A stretch of DNA of 64,000 nucleotides from Typhlomys cinereus. Lineage: Eukaryota > Chordata > Mammalia > Rodentia > Platacanthomyidae. The stretch lies in assembly GCA_023101885.1 (NCBI GenBank), contig JALPQD010000005.1, positions 2,313,020 to 2,377,019 of the forward strand, in the 5' to 3' direction. Made by a program: the position numbers and the translations under genes. The notes below the pieces were generated by a model. It saw only the letters and a list, made by a program, of their open reading frames with translations. It did no database searches and was not told where the DNA came from. Below, piece after piece: positions 33,230 to 44,266 of the stretch (the stretch's first letter is position 1; every line of letters starts with the position of its first letter).

Positions 33230-33560
33230 ACTAAAGTTTAAACATGTGCTAAATATTTTATGATATTAAGGATTTATAATTACTTTTAGATATAATAATA
33301 ATATTGTGTCTTTGTCTTTTTTTTAAAGCCTCTTTTAGAGAGTCATCCAGAACAAACTGTTTACAGATGAAATTGTATGATGTCTGGAATTTGCTAGAAA
33401 ATAATATGGATGGGGAAAAGAAGTGAGTGGGGTGTATATGAAACAATATTGACCACTGGTTTATGACTGCTGAGACTGAGCTACTTCTCTCTCTCTCTCC
33501 TTCTCACTATTTTTCTTTTGCATTTCTATTCCTCTTGTGTATTCTGTCCACTCTGTGTAC
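33230..33560 (+). repeat. Ancient L1M-like 3' UTR
   Basis: 'gatattaaggatttataatt', 'cagatgaaattgtatgatgt', 'ctggaatttgctagaaaata', 'gaaaagaagtgagtggggtg' and 'tatatgaaacaatattgacc' recall, in order, the 3' UTR shared by old mammalian L1M families. Could be another pan-mammalian repeat. Confidence 0.5.
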
Positions 33561-33659
33561 ATACTTTTCTACAACAGAGTTTGCAAATGATACCTACTAT
33601 GTTCAGGGGACTAAGCACAATGGATTTCAGCCTTGAGCTGGTGGCTTAGAAAAACAGAA

Positions 33660-34260
33660 TCAGAATTTTTCTTTCATGTACCAAGCCGGGAAGAAGAATC
33701 CGGTGGCAACGCTCTTCAACCTCTCCCCTGACCAGAGGAGGCAAGCGTGCCATGTCCGCGCCAAGTTGAAACCTCGAGCAGCAGGTTCTGCTTTAGAGCC
33801 GTTCAGAGCAGCCCCCGCCCCCTGGAGCGGGTGGGGGCAGCATGACGCCTCGGGGTCAGGCTGCTTGGAGTTCTGGTCCACCCAGGAACACACGCAGCTA
33901 TCCACCCGCCCAAAATAGGGGCCCATGTGGGCTCCCACGAAGAGCTGTCAAGACAAAGGTCTCGTAGACACGCCTGACCTCGCCCCGGGGCCTGCGCCTT
34001 CCATGGACATGTGAACTTTCTTTTGACGCTCGCGTGACACCCTCCGGGCCTTAACAAGGGTGCTACAGAGAGTGGGCAGTGCCCTTTGGCTGCGCCGAGG
34101 GCAGGGGCCCAGCGCTCCGCCCTGCTGACCTTCACACCACAGTCTCCTCTTCTTTCTGGGACCCACCCCTCGTGCGCCTGGGCTCTGAGGTGCTGGAGGG
34201 CGGAAACATAAGTTCAGCTGGAACTGCGCTGCCCAGCGTGCTGCCCTTTATCCTACATGT
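33660..34260. other. CpG-dense single-copy stretch
   Basis: By eye 33690-34210 carries more than 30 CpG in about 520 bp, far above the rest of the window, with high GC and no recognised repeat. Frames exist on both strands (up to 110 codons) but none shows a domain. It could be a weak CpG island, a promoter or enhancer, or a decayed first exon. Confidence 0.45.
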
Positions 34261-34732
34261 CTGGGATGTTTTCCCAAAGAATAAAGGGGAAAATGGCTTC
34301 ATCAGAGAGATGCCTGACAGAAGGCCGTGTCTGGGCACAACTCTATCTGCCTAGCTGGTCTTTGACTAATTTGAGTGGTATTTAGAGTGAGAGAAGTTTT
34401 TGGTGGGGATGTACGGCTACCTAATCACTCATTCGTTCCATTATTTGTTTATCTTCAGCTTAAGGAGTTCTGGGAGACACAAGGAAGAGAAAAGAAAAGG
34501 TCTTCGCCTGGAAAACTCTCAGGCAGATAGGGGAGAAAGACACATCCACAGATGAACTTCAATCCAGGGCAGGGCAGATTGGACCCTAACCAAGGACTTC
34601 AGAAGAAGGAAAGAGAATTGCTACATGCAGTGGTAAAGTTGCAGGAGGTCAAGTGTAAAACAGACCTCGAAGGATGATTAAAATACCAACTTCAGTAAAC
34701 CAGAGTTGGCGTTGTTTATCATTGGTGGTGTG
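34261..34732. other. Single-copy DNA, no gene seen
   Basis: Nothing recognised on either strand. Confidence 0.4.
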
Positions 34733-35070
34733 TGATGGTTGGTAGTCACAGTGTATTGGTATTGCTGGAATTAGCTAAGAGAGGCACATCTGGACGTGTC
34801 TGTAAAGGTATTTCCAAGATTTAACTGTGCTACCCTGGATATGGGCAGCACCTTCCCATGGCTGGGATCCCATAATCCCATGACCTGAATTAAGAGAAAA
34901 GGAGCTGAACCCCAGCCTTCATCTCTCTCTGACTGCAGATGCCATGTGACCGGCTGCCTCAGGCTCCTCCCACCATGCCCTCCCTTCACCATGGACTGCA
35001 TCTCCTCAAACTCTCCAAACACCTTTCATAAGTTGCCAGGCATTTTATCACAGCAGTCAGAAACTAACGG
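34733..35070 (+). repeat. Rodent LTR-like repeat
   Basis: 'tgtgatggttggtagtcaca', 'tctggacgtgtctgtaaagg', 'gggcagcaccttcccatggc', 'ccttcatctctctctgactg' and 'cattttatcacagcagtcag' follow one common rodent repeat from end to end. Its 3' half resembles the MaLR LTRs here. It may be an LTR or a nonautonomous DNA element. Confidence 0.55.
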
Positions 35071-35294
35071 ATGCATGATATGAGGACAACAGGGAAGAAT
35101 TCCAGACAGAGGCAATATCTTCAGCAAAGTTGTAAAAATAGGATTTTATGGTCTTCAGCAAATGGGGTGAGCAAACCCATTGGTGGTGCAGGCATCTGTA
35201 AATCAAGGAGAACTGCAGGGCGTAGGAGCTAATATGCCCTGTTGTGCTTCCTTGTTGCTATTGGCCAGTTTCTCAAAGCACTGGTGATCTTTGG
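35071..35294. other. Single-copy DNA, no gene seen
   Basis: Short spacer between the LTR-like repeat and the purine tract. Nothing recognised. Confidence 0.4.
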
Positions 35295-35582
35295 AAGGGA
35301 GGGGGGAAGGAAGGAGAGAGGGAGGGAGAGAGGAGAGAGAGAAAGGAAGGAAAAGAGGGAAGGAAGGAGAGAAGGAGGGAGGGAGGGAGGGAGGAAGGAA
35401 GGAAGGAAGGGAGGAGGAAGGAAATAAGGAAGGAAGGGAGGAAGAGAAGAGGGAAGGAGGAGGGAAAGAAGGAAGGAGGGGGGAGGGAAGAAGGAAGAGG
35501 GGAGGGAGGAGGGAAGGAAGGAGGAAGGGAAGGAGGGGGGAGGGCGGAGGGAGGGAGGAGGGAGAGAGGGAGGGAAGGAAGA
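35295..35582 (+). repeat. (GGAA/GGGA)n polypurine tract
   Basis: About 290 bp of almost pure purine, richer in G than the tract at 22.5 kb. No L1 3' UTR is recognisable beside it. The long frames on both strands are low-complexity artefacts. Confidence 0.95.
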
Positions 35583-35890
35583 TCAAAATATTCACCTTCT
35601 TTTTGATAGTAACAAGACAGATTAACCTCAGCATGAGTCAGTCCTGAAAGCAGAACTTGGGTCAGTAAGATTTGAGGCACAGTCCCCTTTACCTGCCTCA
35701 GAAAAGCTGTTTGTTAAACTCTTGAATCTCTTTCCATCCTCAGCTTGGATCGAATATCTCAGCATGTCTTTGAAAACTTCAGCATTATCCACATTTTGGA
35801 GCAGGAAATTCCTTCACTGCGCAGTGGAGCTGTCTATGCACTGGAGTCCTGACTTCTACCTAGGAAAGGCCAGATATACTTACCTTTTTT
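35583..35890. other. Single-copy DNA, no gene seen
   Basis: No repeat and no supported frame. Confidence 0.4.
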
Positions 35891-36183
35891 TTTTTTTTTT
35901 TTTGCATATGTAGGTGTGGGTGTGTACACGTGTGGGTGTGTACACGTGTGGGTGTAGGTATAGGGTTTGTGGATATGCACACGCTTGTGAAGACCCAAAA
36001 GTGACTTCGAATCGCTCTGGATTGATTTACCTCCTTAGGATTTCCCAGGGGCCTCCTTCCAGTGCCTGAAGTACAGGCCACTGCCATTTCTGCCTGGCGT
36101 TTTTACATGGGATCTGGAATCTGATTCCAGGACCTTCTGTTTGCGAGGCAGAGACTTTACCTCTGGGTCATCGCTCTAGTCCC
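35891..36183 (-). repeat. Dip-like SINE
   Basis: A T run and a short minisatellite tail (two 17 bp GTGTGGGTGTGTACAC-type units at 35920-35955) are followed by 'gaagacccaaaagtgacttc', 'cactgccatttctgcctggc' and 'tctgggtcatcgctctagtc'. Older subfamily. Confidence 0.8.
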
Positions 36184-36281
36184 CTACCTGGTATTTTTAT
36201 GTGGGATCCGGGATCCAAACTCAGGTCCTTCTGCTTGCAAGTCAAAAGCTTAAACCTCTAAACCATCTCTCCAGCTTCCCA
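36184..36281 (-). repeat. Dip-like SINE head fragment
   Basis: A second SINE head directly abuts the first: 'cctggtatttttatgtggga', 'aactcaggtccttctgcttg' and 'aaccatctctccagcttccc'. This is either a partial tandem duplication or a second insertion at the same site. Confidence 0.75.
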
Positions 36282-36459
36282 CCTTCCAGTTGTTATAATT
36301 GTGTGGATTTAGACATTTCCAGGTGTCCTGAAGTAAATGTAGGGGATGTTGGAAAGCTGCTTCTAGTTGAAAATAACTACATTATATAAAGACATCAAAA
36401 TTTTTTTTTTGAAATAGGCTTGTATTTATGAGATCTTGTATATGAAGGTTCTGTAATAT

Positions 36460-36600
36460 TTGCAAATATTAACTGGCTTAATCTTCGTGTATCTCAGTGA
36501 ACTATAGGCACATCGTCATTAAACTTTGAAAGATGATGGGAACGAGCTATTTCAGACAGAGGAGTTTCCCCCAAGCTCACAGGTTCAAGGTGATGTACAC
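36460..36600 (-). repeat. MIR-like SINE, diverged
   Basis: 'tattaactggcttaatcttc', 'cgtcattaaactttgaaaga' and 'ccccaagctcacaggttcaa' match the complement of MIR in order, with many changes. Confidence 0.45.
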
Positions 36601-36889
36601 TCTCGCCCTCTCAGCCACCAAGCTGCACCTTTCCAGCTTTGGTTGGCTCAGTTTTCTGAGAAGCCCTATAAAGGCAGAAAGTTACCAAGAAGAATTATCA
36701 TGGAGACTTGAAAAATACATTCTTGAAGTGCTTTTTGACACTTAGTATCAATCGATCTCTTCTCGGGGATTCATTTGCTGGGATGATGCTACACTCTGCT
36801 GAGAACAAGGGCAACGTGGAGACCAAAGCTCTGATGCAGGGGAGACTGAGGAAAGATGGAGTCTGGTGGCTTGAAATGTCAGGATACTG
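36601..36889. other. Single-copy DNA, no gene seen
   Basis: Nothing recognised beyond short overlapping frames. Confidence 0.35.
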
Positions 36890-37035
36890 ACCGGGCTGTG
36901 CAGTTGGCTCATAGGTAAAGCGTACAAACTGGAGACCTGAGTACAATCCTCGAAAGCCCATATGACAGGAGAGAAACGACTTCTGAAAGCTGTCCTCTGA
37001 CCTCCACATGCATCTCTCTCTCTCTCATAAAAATA
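36890..37035 (+). repeat. B2/B3-like SINE
   Basis: 'gctgtgcagttggctcatag', 'gagacctgagtacaatcctc', 'gaaagctgtcctctgacctc' and 'cacatgcatctctctctctc'. A tRNA-derived head with a B3-type body. Confidence 0.7.
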
Positions 37036-37098
37036 TCTTTAAGAGGTTAGTGGCCTGACACTTCAATCAAATTATCAATCAAATATCAATCAATCAAA

Positions 37099-37502
37099 TG
37101 AAATAACCCAAGACAGCTGAGTTGGGTTGAGACAAAACATTTATTTAGCTCATAGTTGTAAAGCTTTAAGGGCATAACACCAACGTTGTTTGAGTTTTAG
37201 TTTTGTTGAGGGTCCTCTCAATTGCACCATATGCCTATGGTAATAGCGGGAACAGTTTCATAGAGGAAGGAGTTACCACTTGACCCGGAAACCAGAGGGT
37301 TGGGTGAGGCCGGGCTCTGATAACAGCCCTCGGGAAAACCCACCAAAGGGACCCATGAGAAGAATCTCTATCCCTTTGAAGGGCAGGAACCCTAGCGACC
37401 TAAGGATCCTACTAGATCCCACCTCCGAAAAGTCTCATCTCTTATAGCACCAAATCAGGGATCAAGGGTAGACCCTGGGGAACAAATCAAATCCAAACCA
37501 CA
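37099..37502 (-). repeat. ERVL-MaLR-like LTR
   Basis: On the minus strand it starts 'tgtggtttggatttgatttg' and ends with 'actatgagctaaataaatgt' and 'cttgggttatttca', giving TG...CA ends and a polyadenylation-like AATAAA. The class call rests on these ends and the 'gagc(t)aaataaa' block. No target duplication was found. Confidence 0.6.
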
Positions 37503-37994
37503 GGAAGGATGGAAACCACAGAAAGGATGCTAGACGTTTCCTCCTTGGACACTTCTGAGGACACGGTGCTGTGAGGGTGTCACGGCCATGCGTGCATAGT
37601 CTACTAACAGAACATTCTGGAACCCACTTCCTGCGTACTCCAAACCCCGTGCCTGCGTGCTCAGCACCCACAAGCCCACAGACAATGGCACTCAGCTATC
37701 TTGTAGTCCCAACCATTGCCGATTTCTATCCTAGTTTATTGGTTTGGCTCCCGTGAATTGAGTGGTCTTCAGTGAGTCATGAATCCTAACTGGTCTCTGA
37801 GCTGAACCTCCCTTGAGAGAAAGGCTGCTTCGCTTATTTAGTTGACTGAGTGTTTTCCTCCTATAGGAACCATTTTAAATAGCTATGCAAGGCATATAGA
37901 CAATTAGTGCCCACCGCTTAGTGAGCAACTAGTACCCTGAGTGGAATGCCTATGCTGCTTTGGGAAGATTCTTGTTCCCGTTAAATATGTGGGT
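37503..37994. other. Single-copy DNA, no gene seen
   Basis: No recognised repeat or supported frame. Confidence 0.4.
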
Positions 37995-38258
37995 AAGGGG
38001 GCTGAAGGGATGCCTCAGGGTTTAAAGCCTTGCCTTGCAAACAAAAGGACATGAGTTCGGATCCCCAGATCCCACGTAAAAATGCTGGGTGGCCTACCAT
38101 TTTGACCCTGGAAGGAAAAGCCTTGGAAACCCTAGAGTAAAGCAATAAGGAGGTAAAGAAATCCAGGAGGATTCCTAATGGCGTCTATACGCATACACAC
38201 TCAAGTGCATACACACTCAAGTGCATACACACATACACACACACGTATGCACACATGG
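37995..38258 (+). repeat. Dip-like SINE
   Basis: 'gggatgcctcagggtttaaa', 'gccttgccttgcaaacaaaa', 'gagttcggatccccagatcc', 'gaccctggaaggaaaagcct', then a tail containing repeated CATACACACTCAAGTG units at 38190-38230. Older subfamily, diverged. Confidence 0.8.
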
Positions 38259-40268
38259 CACAGTCAAAGACAAAACATATAAGGAACAAGAAGGACCTTT
38301 TTTTGGATGGCGTAGAGCTGTGTCTTTCTCCTGTTACTCCTGGGTGTGCGCACAGCAGTGTGAGCTGAGATCGTTCTTGGTTCACGACAGCCACTGGGAT
38401 CCTCATCCAGTTTCCCATGCAGGTGGAACCAACAATGGCAGAGTGGGTAAAGCCAGGGGTGGAGATGGGGCAGACAATGCAGAATGGAGAGCCACAGAAG
38501 CAAGGGAAGCGGCGAGGGGAAGAAGGAAGGAAGAAGGGGAGCTGCTTCCTCCTGTCCTGGTAATGACGGCTGCAAGGGACAGTTCCCGTGGGTGCCCACG
38601 AAGAAAAGCCTTTCCTGTGAGACAGGCTAGAGGCGGCAGAGCTCCTGTTTCTTACCAGGATTGCACCTGCTGAGAAGGGTGTGGGCAGCAGCTTTGCTGC
38701 CTCAGAGAGAGGACAAAGGGCCCACGGGCAGCTTTCTCAGTGGGTCGACACAGGCAGTAGGAAGGAGCTCGCGTGCTCCGCAAGAAGTCTCCAAAGTGCG
38801 TGGAGAAACCAGGACCAAGGGGCTATCAGGATGCTCAAGCGCTCGCTTTGCTTCCTCAGCCCCGAGTCGCCCACCCTCCTAGGACCCCAAGCCCTGTGTC
38901 ACAAAAGCTGCATTTAGAAAAGAAGTTTTACAGTTGGCACGTTTCTGTAAACACATTGGTTTAAGTCCAATTTTACAGCTCAATGACTCCCCGTAACGCA
39001 CAGTCTGTAAAGCATTTACAATGTTGTTCAGAAATCTATATACTGTTTACCTTCCTTGCCTGCCGTGCAGGTAACCAGGAACTGGGAAGTTGGCCAGAGT
39101 CCTGGGGAAATGGCTAGGATTATGCGGAAACCACAAAAAAACCCACAGCGCCAAGAATACCAAATGGGATGTAGAAAGAACAGAGTACCCCAGACACGAA
39201 TCCTCCAGTCCCGTGGGGAAGAAGTTAGGGAGACAGAAGCGCCTGGGAGATCTAAGGGACAGACTTCCAGCGTCATATCTGAGCCTGTGTTTTATGATTC
39301 TCCCTCTCCTCTCCCCAACATTCCATTAAAAAGTCCCTTTCTTTAGTTACTCGCCCATGGACATGGATATCTGTGAATTATCCTAATTTCTCTTCAGGAT
39401 TCTGAGCCCTGGAAGCTTCTCCCAGTAAGACTCACTGTGATCACTACCCTGGGCCCTGTTGCCAAGAAGACGATACCCCACATGGCTTCTTAGCTTGGTC
39501 TTTGCCCATTCTTGCTTGGCCTTTGAGGGTGTTTCTTCCTCCCAGGGGTAGACCTAGCTTTGGCCAAGGCTTGAAGTCAATACAATTTCTACCCTCTTTA
39601 AGGACAAGAATGCAAAATTGTAAGTATCAAATTTGGTACAGGGCCTGAGGAGGGGAGTTAGTACAAAGAGAAGCTCCCAAAGTTGAAGCCTGCTTTTGAG
39701 ATAAACCCACTCTTCAGTCCCTCCTTAAACTTTACACACGTGAGCAGACCTAGCCAGTGGTAGGAAGTAAGACTTGGCTTAATATCTTCCTTGGCATACC
39801 AGGATGACTTTCAAGTCCAGAGTAGAAAGTAGAAAGATCAGGATAAGGAAGAAAAATAGACTTGGCAGGGCTGACAGGAGAGGAGTTAATCAACTTATGA
39901 GCAATCGTTTTTAAATACCATCTTAGAAACTGGTAGTATATGGAATATATTCTGCTTTAAATAAGCTGACATTATTAGAAAATAGCGTTATGCATTTGTA
40001 GATTTTTGTTGTTGATGATATTATTCTTCAAGCCTGTAAATTCCTGGGGACACAGATCACTCATAGTCTTGGGACCCAATATCTAAACATTCAGCCATTG
40101 CTGAGCAATGTGTTGGACTCTACCTCTGGCCTCTAGAGCAGGATTGACTGCCTACAAGGGGCAGGTGTAAGACAGGAAGCGCAGTGTGTAAATCAAACTC
40201 TACTTAGATTTGACCTTTCGTCTATTCAAGCGCGGTACTAGGATGAGCAGAAGAGACATTTTTAGGGT
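38259..40268. other. Single-copy DNA, 2 kb, no gene seen
   Basis: 38400-38900 is fairly GC-rich with overlapping frames of 150 and 111 codons on opposite strands, neither with a domain signature. 39000-40260 shows nothing recognised. Confidence 0.4.
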
Positions 40269-40539
40269 TGTCTGTGGCTTCAGAGTGAAATGTCCCTCTT
40301 AGGCTCAAGTGTTGAATACTTAGATTTATGGAAGCTGTATGGGGGAGCCTTCCTGGAGGAAGTTTACCGCCGAAGGAGTGGACCTTGGGATTTTACAGCC
40401 CAGCCTTACTTCTGCTCTCTGCTTCCTGAGCACCGGTATGATGCACAGCGTTGGTCTCCTCAGCCTTCCACACTTGTTGAACTCTATCCCTCCAGAGCTG
40501 TGAGCTGAAATAAGTGCTTTCAACCTTAAGTTGCTTTTG

Positions 40540-40544
40540 TCAAC
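40540..40544 (+). repeat. 5 bp target-site duplication, left copy
   Basis: TCAAC, repeated at 40913-40917, as expected for ERVL/MaLR integration. Confidence 0.85.
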
Positions 40545-40912
40545 TGTCATGGCTTGAAGTGAGCTGTCCCCACAGACTCGTGTGTTTGCATGCTTGGTTG
40601 ACGTTAATGTTTGGAAAGGGCTTGGCAACTTTAGGAGGCGGAGCCTTGCTGGAACAAGGCAAGTCACAGAGGTAGACAGCCCCCCCCTTGCCTTCTGCTG
40701 GTGGTCCGCTCTTGGAGTCTGCTGCTTGCTCTCTAGGCCTCTGTGATGTTTACAGTGATCCAACCTGCTTCTGTCACCTGCCATGTCTTTCCCGCCATAA
40801 TGGACTGATTCTCCTCTGGAACCCTAAGCCAGATAAATCTCTTTCCCCCTTAAGTTCTGTCTGAGTGTTGTCTCGTAGCAGCAGAGAAGAGTAATGGGTC
40901 TCCATTACTCCA
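40545..40912 (+). repeat. Younger MaLR-type solo LTR nested in the older one
   Basis: It starts TG ('tgtcatggcttgaagtgagc') and ends CA ('ctccattactcca'), with TCAAC on both sides. It carries 'actttaggaggcggagcctt', 'catgtctttcccgccataat' and 'cccccttaagttctgtctga', parallel to the solo LTR at 11204-11577. No internal retroviral region remains. Confidence 0.9.
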
Positions 40913-40917
40913 TCAAC
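40913..40917 (+). repeat. 5 bp target-site duplication, right copy
   Basis: TCAAC, partner of 40540-40544. Confidence 0.85.
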
Positions 40918-40951
40918 CTATTTTATCACAGCAGGACAGAGTGCTAAAACA

Positions 40952-41689
40952 CAAAGCCATGCCAATAGACTAAGCAGCCAAGTCCTGCAAGGACATTAGC
41001 CGCATGCTATGGTAGGGGCTGGAATCTACGCCTGCAAATGTGGAAGCGGTGCCTCGGATCCAAGCCGTCCATGAAAACACAGTATCTCCCAAAAGCCTTT
41101 GCGCTCAGGGTCCCAGGGTCGGGTGACTCTCTGTAGATCTGGCTGACCCACCAGAATCCAAATCCAGTAGTCAGAGCTGGATTTAAAATAAAAATAGTGT
41201 GCCCTCTGGATGCCACAGTCTTTATTACTGGAACCAAGAGGGAAGTGAAACTGCTTAATTAGAGGCACGCTAACATTTCAGGAACTGAGTATAACTTGGG
41301 AGGGGTAGAGTAAGGTTCCTGTTGGGAAGAGACACAGGCGGGTAAGGAGTGGGCAGCAGGGAAGGCGGCCCACACCAGGAAAGGAAAGGACCAATATAGT
41401 ACCAGCCACCTGTCCCGGGTTCTGGATCCTTGTGAGCCCAGAACCAGTTCTCTAGTCCCTGAATCTGGGGCCACACTCAAGCTTCCACTCTCAACAGAAC
41501 AGGTCAACCCAGGGCTCCTGTTGACCCTTGACCCCTGTTGACTGGAAGGATCAAGTGTCTTCAGGAGGTTCTTTGCTTATTTCCATCTCACTTTGGAGAC
41601 CTCTGGTTGACATTTCTTGGTCAGGACTGTCTCTTCCCTCCCATTCTGAAAGTCACTGAGAGAACATACTTAGCCATTTAACAATAGCT
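40952..41689. other. Single-copy DNA, no gene seen
   Basis: No recognised repeat. Overlapping minus-strand frames of 76-82 codons lack support. Confidence 0.4.
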
Positions 41690-41890
41690 TCCTCCTACTG
41701 AATTCTTACTGTCAGCTAGAAATTGCTCCAGGTATTTGACCTTAAATTATCTCACCCCTCCCAATCCTATTTTTTGTTTTCTGCCTTGGGACCTGAGGCT
41801 CAGGCCATAATTCGTTTGCCCAAGATCACAGCTAGTCACATGATGAGATTAGCACATGAGCCTTAGGCATCTGATTCCAAAGCCATTTGC
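41690..41890 (-). repeat. MIR SINE
   Basis: 'tgaattcttactgtcagcta', 'accttaaattatctcacccc', 'ttgggacctgaggctcaggc', 'gcccaagatcacagctagtc' and 'catctgattccaaagccatt' follow the MIR complement in order. Confidence 0.7.
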
Positions 41891-43151
41891 TGAATGCTTC
41901 ATGTATTCATTGAACAAGTTCCTAGTGGATATGAAAATATGGCTAGGGTCAACTCCTGGTTGCGATGTTTAATAAATACTTCTACAGCAATTAATGTAAA
42001 CTTCATCAATGTGTGGCTTTGGAATATGCTTTTGCTTATGTTTGAGTGGAGGATGTTTGCTATGCTAAGAATTCACAAGCTTGAGCGAAGCAATTGTGAT
42101 ATTTAGTAAGGAGCTCCAAATTATTTTTTTTCAACTGCGCTTTTCCTAGAATTGCTCCCTCCACAGTGCTCAGCCTGGGCCTGCTCATCCTCTGCTCTTG
42201 AATCCTATCGAATGCTCCGTTTGCATCCCTGAGCGTCTAGCTTATGTGACACTTCCTCTTCCTGCCGCCTTCACGGCCCCCTTCTCTCAGTGACAGCCAT
42301 CTCCGGAAGGGACGTCATGGCCCACCGGACCGTTCAACCCAAGGCCAGAGAGACATCCTTGGTTCCCGGTGCTCACCGTCTCTAGCCTACCCGCTGCAGA
42401 TTCCTGCTGGGTCTTCTTCCCCTCCACATCCTGGATGTCATCCAAGCAATGGCTGTCAGAAGTCTCAGACCACACATCTATAAAATGGGTAGCTTGCCCG
42501 TTTCACTGTTGATTTCTATATATTATCATTTAGGCTGTTTAGGGAAATACTAATATATTCCAGAACAGAGACATGGCCTTTTCTAGAGTAGGATTCTGAT
42601 ATAAAAGTGAAGATGCCGTACATTCCATGACCAAAATATTTCTTGGTATAGTCACCCAAGTTAGCATGAAAAACTTCCCCTATGGGTCGGGGGATCGCTC
42701 ACCTATTTCAAGTGAGTATTTTTTTTCTTTTTGCCTGCCTAATGCCAACTGTTTAAAAATAATAAAACTTTAAGGAGACAATGTAGCATATAATGCTCAA
42801 ATAAAAGCAAACCTACTTGTGAACTCCTTGGACAAGGTTTTTTTTTCTTTCATTTTTTTTTTCAAGTGGCAAAGACAGTCTTCAAGTAAACCAGGCAAAT
42901 ACCAGCTCCTTCACTGTACTGAGTAAATTCCTCTTCTCTGCAGACTTGGGAACCGTCTATTCCTCCATGCTCTCCAAGGCAATCTGGATTTATCGTTACT
43001 GCCACTGAGGTGCACTGAAACGGGAGCTGTAGTCCCTGGTAGATTAATTATCATTTTTTCCTAATATTTTCAACACACTCTTCCAGTTATATAATTGACC
43101 TTATAAACTTTATCTTTAAATCTTGGGATCTCTAACAATGGATCAATTTAT

Positions 43152-43152
<1 letters not shown>
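41891..43152. other. Quiet AT-rich DNA, no gene seen
   Basis: No repeat other than short T runs. Composition is even and few interspersed elements have landed here or nearby. Could include conserved noncoding sequence. Confidence 0.4.
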
Positions 43153-43195
<43 letters not shown>

Positions 43196-43235
43196 TGTGT
43201 GTGTGTATGTCTGTGTCTGTGTGTGTGCACACACT
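43153..43235 (+). repeat. (TG)n microsatellite
   Basis: About 80 bp of TG with TA and TC interruptions, not clearly linked to a SINE. Confidence 0.9.
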
Positions 43236-43963
43236 CGAGCGCATGTTTAATCTTCTCCAGGATTTCTTAGTGATCTGTTGCTGCCCTGTGTGTTTAGCAA
43301 ATGCCAAGCAATCCTGCAGAATACAGATAACACTGTTCCAAAGCCGTGGTCTTTCACATACATTCTTGGGAAATGGAATCTTTATGGTTTCCAATCTTAT
43401 TTCTCTTGAGATTCAGATATGAGCGACTTTTACTGTAAAAAGAACGTATGCACTTTGGCTTACATTAAGATTAATTTGAGGTGCATAAAGAATGGAGAGC
43501 CACTTTGGATTAATATTTACTAATCTAAATCTCCATTACATTGCATCAGACTTAATTGATACTTTAAATTCTAACTTAATTGTGGCAGGCTTACTTCTGT
43601 TTATGTTTCTGACTTTAATCAAGCTTCCTGAAGAAACACAGCTGACTGAAACTTAGTTTGGATCTCTTCTTCCCTTACCCTTTATCTTCTTGGATTAAAA
43701 AAAGAAAATTAAAAAAAAGGTCTGCTCTCAGACCAGCTGTTAGGTAAATATAAATTCTAAGTAAATTAAATATGTAGATAATAATTAATATCTAAATAAT
43801 TGACACAAATATCTGCAGCATATTTAATTCAGAGTTTGTGAGAGTAGATGAGAGGTTGATAGAAAGACTAATAATTTAGTTACTACAGTAGTAAAAATGA
43901 ATAGTTCTTGGTGGTTTTTCTGTTGGCTACGTAAGAATTCACCAATTGATGGGTTTAACCTTT
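43236..43963. other. Repeat-free AT-rich DNA, possible conserved element
   Basis: 43430-43730 has several TAAT/ATTA homeodomain-type cores ('gattaatttgaggtgcataa', 'tttggattaatatttactaa', 'cttaattgatactttaaatt') and no recognised repeat. No coding signal. Confidence 0.4.
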
Positions 43964-43978
43964 AAAAGCAGCAACAGC
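43964..43978 (+). repeat. Target-site duplication, left copy (Dip-like SINE)
   Basis: AAAAGCAGCAACAGC, identical to 44267-44281. Confidence 0.95.
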
Positions 43979-44266
43979 GGGGGCTGGAGAGGTGGCTCAG
44001 GGGTTAAGCCTCTGCCTTGCAGGCAGAAGGTCCTGAGTTCAGATCTCAGATCCCACGTATAGACGCCAGGCAGAAGCGGGGACAGCCTGCATTTCCGGTC
44101 CTGGTAGGGCGGAGCCTGTGAATCCCGGGGCAGAAGGAGGTGGAGGCGTCCATGGTGGTTCCCGATTCGTCCGTGGTTCTACACACACTCACACACACAC
44201 ACGCACATACACACATACATATGCACAATTGAATAAATAATAATAAAAAATTTTTTTAAAAATTTA
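43979..44266 (+). repeat. Dip-like SINE, young full-length copy
   Basis: Intact head 'gggggctggagaggtggctc' with A box, B box 'aggtcctgagttcagat', body with many CpG ('tagacgccaggcagaagcgg', 'cggtcctggtagggcggagc', 'cccgattcgtccgtggttct'), CA tail, then 'gcacaattgaataaataata' and a T run. AATAAA followed by a T run is the layout of SINEs whose pol III transcripts can be polyadenylated. Confidence 0.95.

Larger units (their letters stand above)
40269..40951 (+). repeat. Older MaLR-type LTR, split by a younger LTR
   Basis: Left part 40269-40544 runs from 'tgtctgtggcttcagagtga' to 'cttaagttgcttttgtcaac'. The right part resumes at 40913 with 'ctattttatcacagcaggac' and ends 'gagtgctaaaaca'. The two halves join exactly where the family consensus runs from 'ttttgtca' to 'tattttatcacagcag'. 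Confidence 0.8.

Noticed and set aside
35203..35680. Several frames of 118-143 codons
   Set aside because: Same artefact, from the second GGAA tract.
38221..38673. A 150-codon frame
   Set aside because: Starts in a SINE tail and is opposed by a frame of 111 codons. No recognisable product.
43979..44060. tRNA gene
   Set aside because: The A and B box-like sequences belong to SINE heads. The clover-leaf is not kept and the same head recurs throughout the window.
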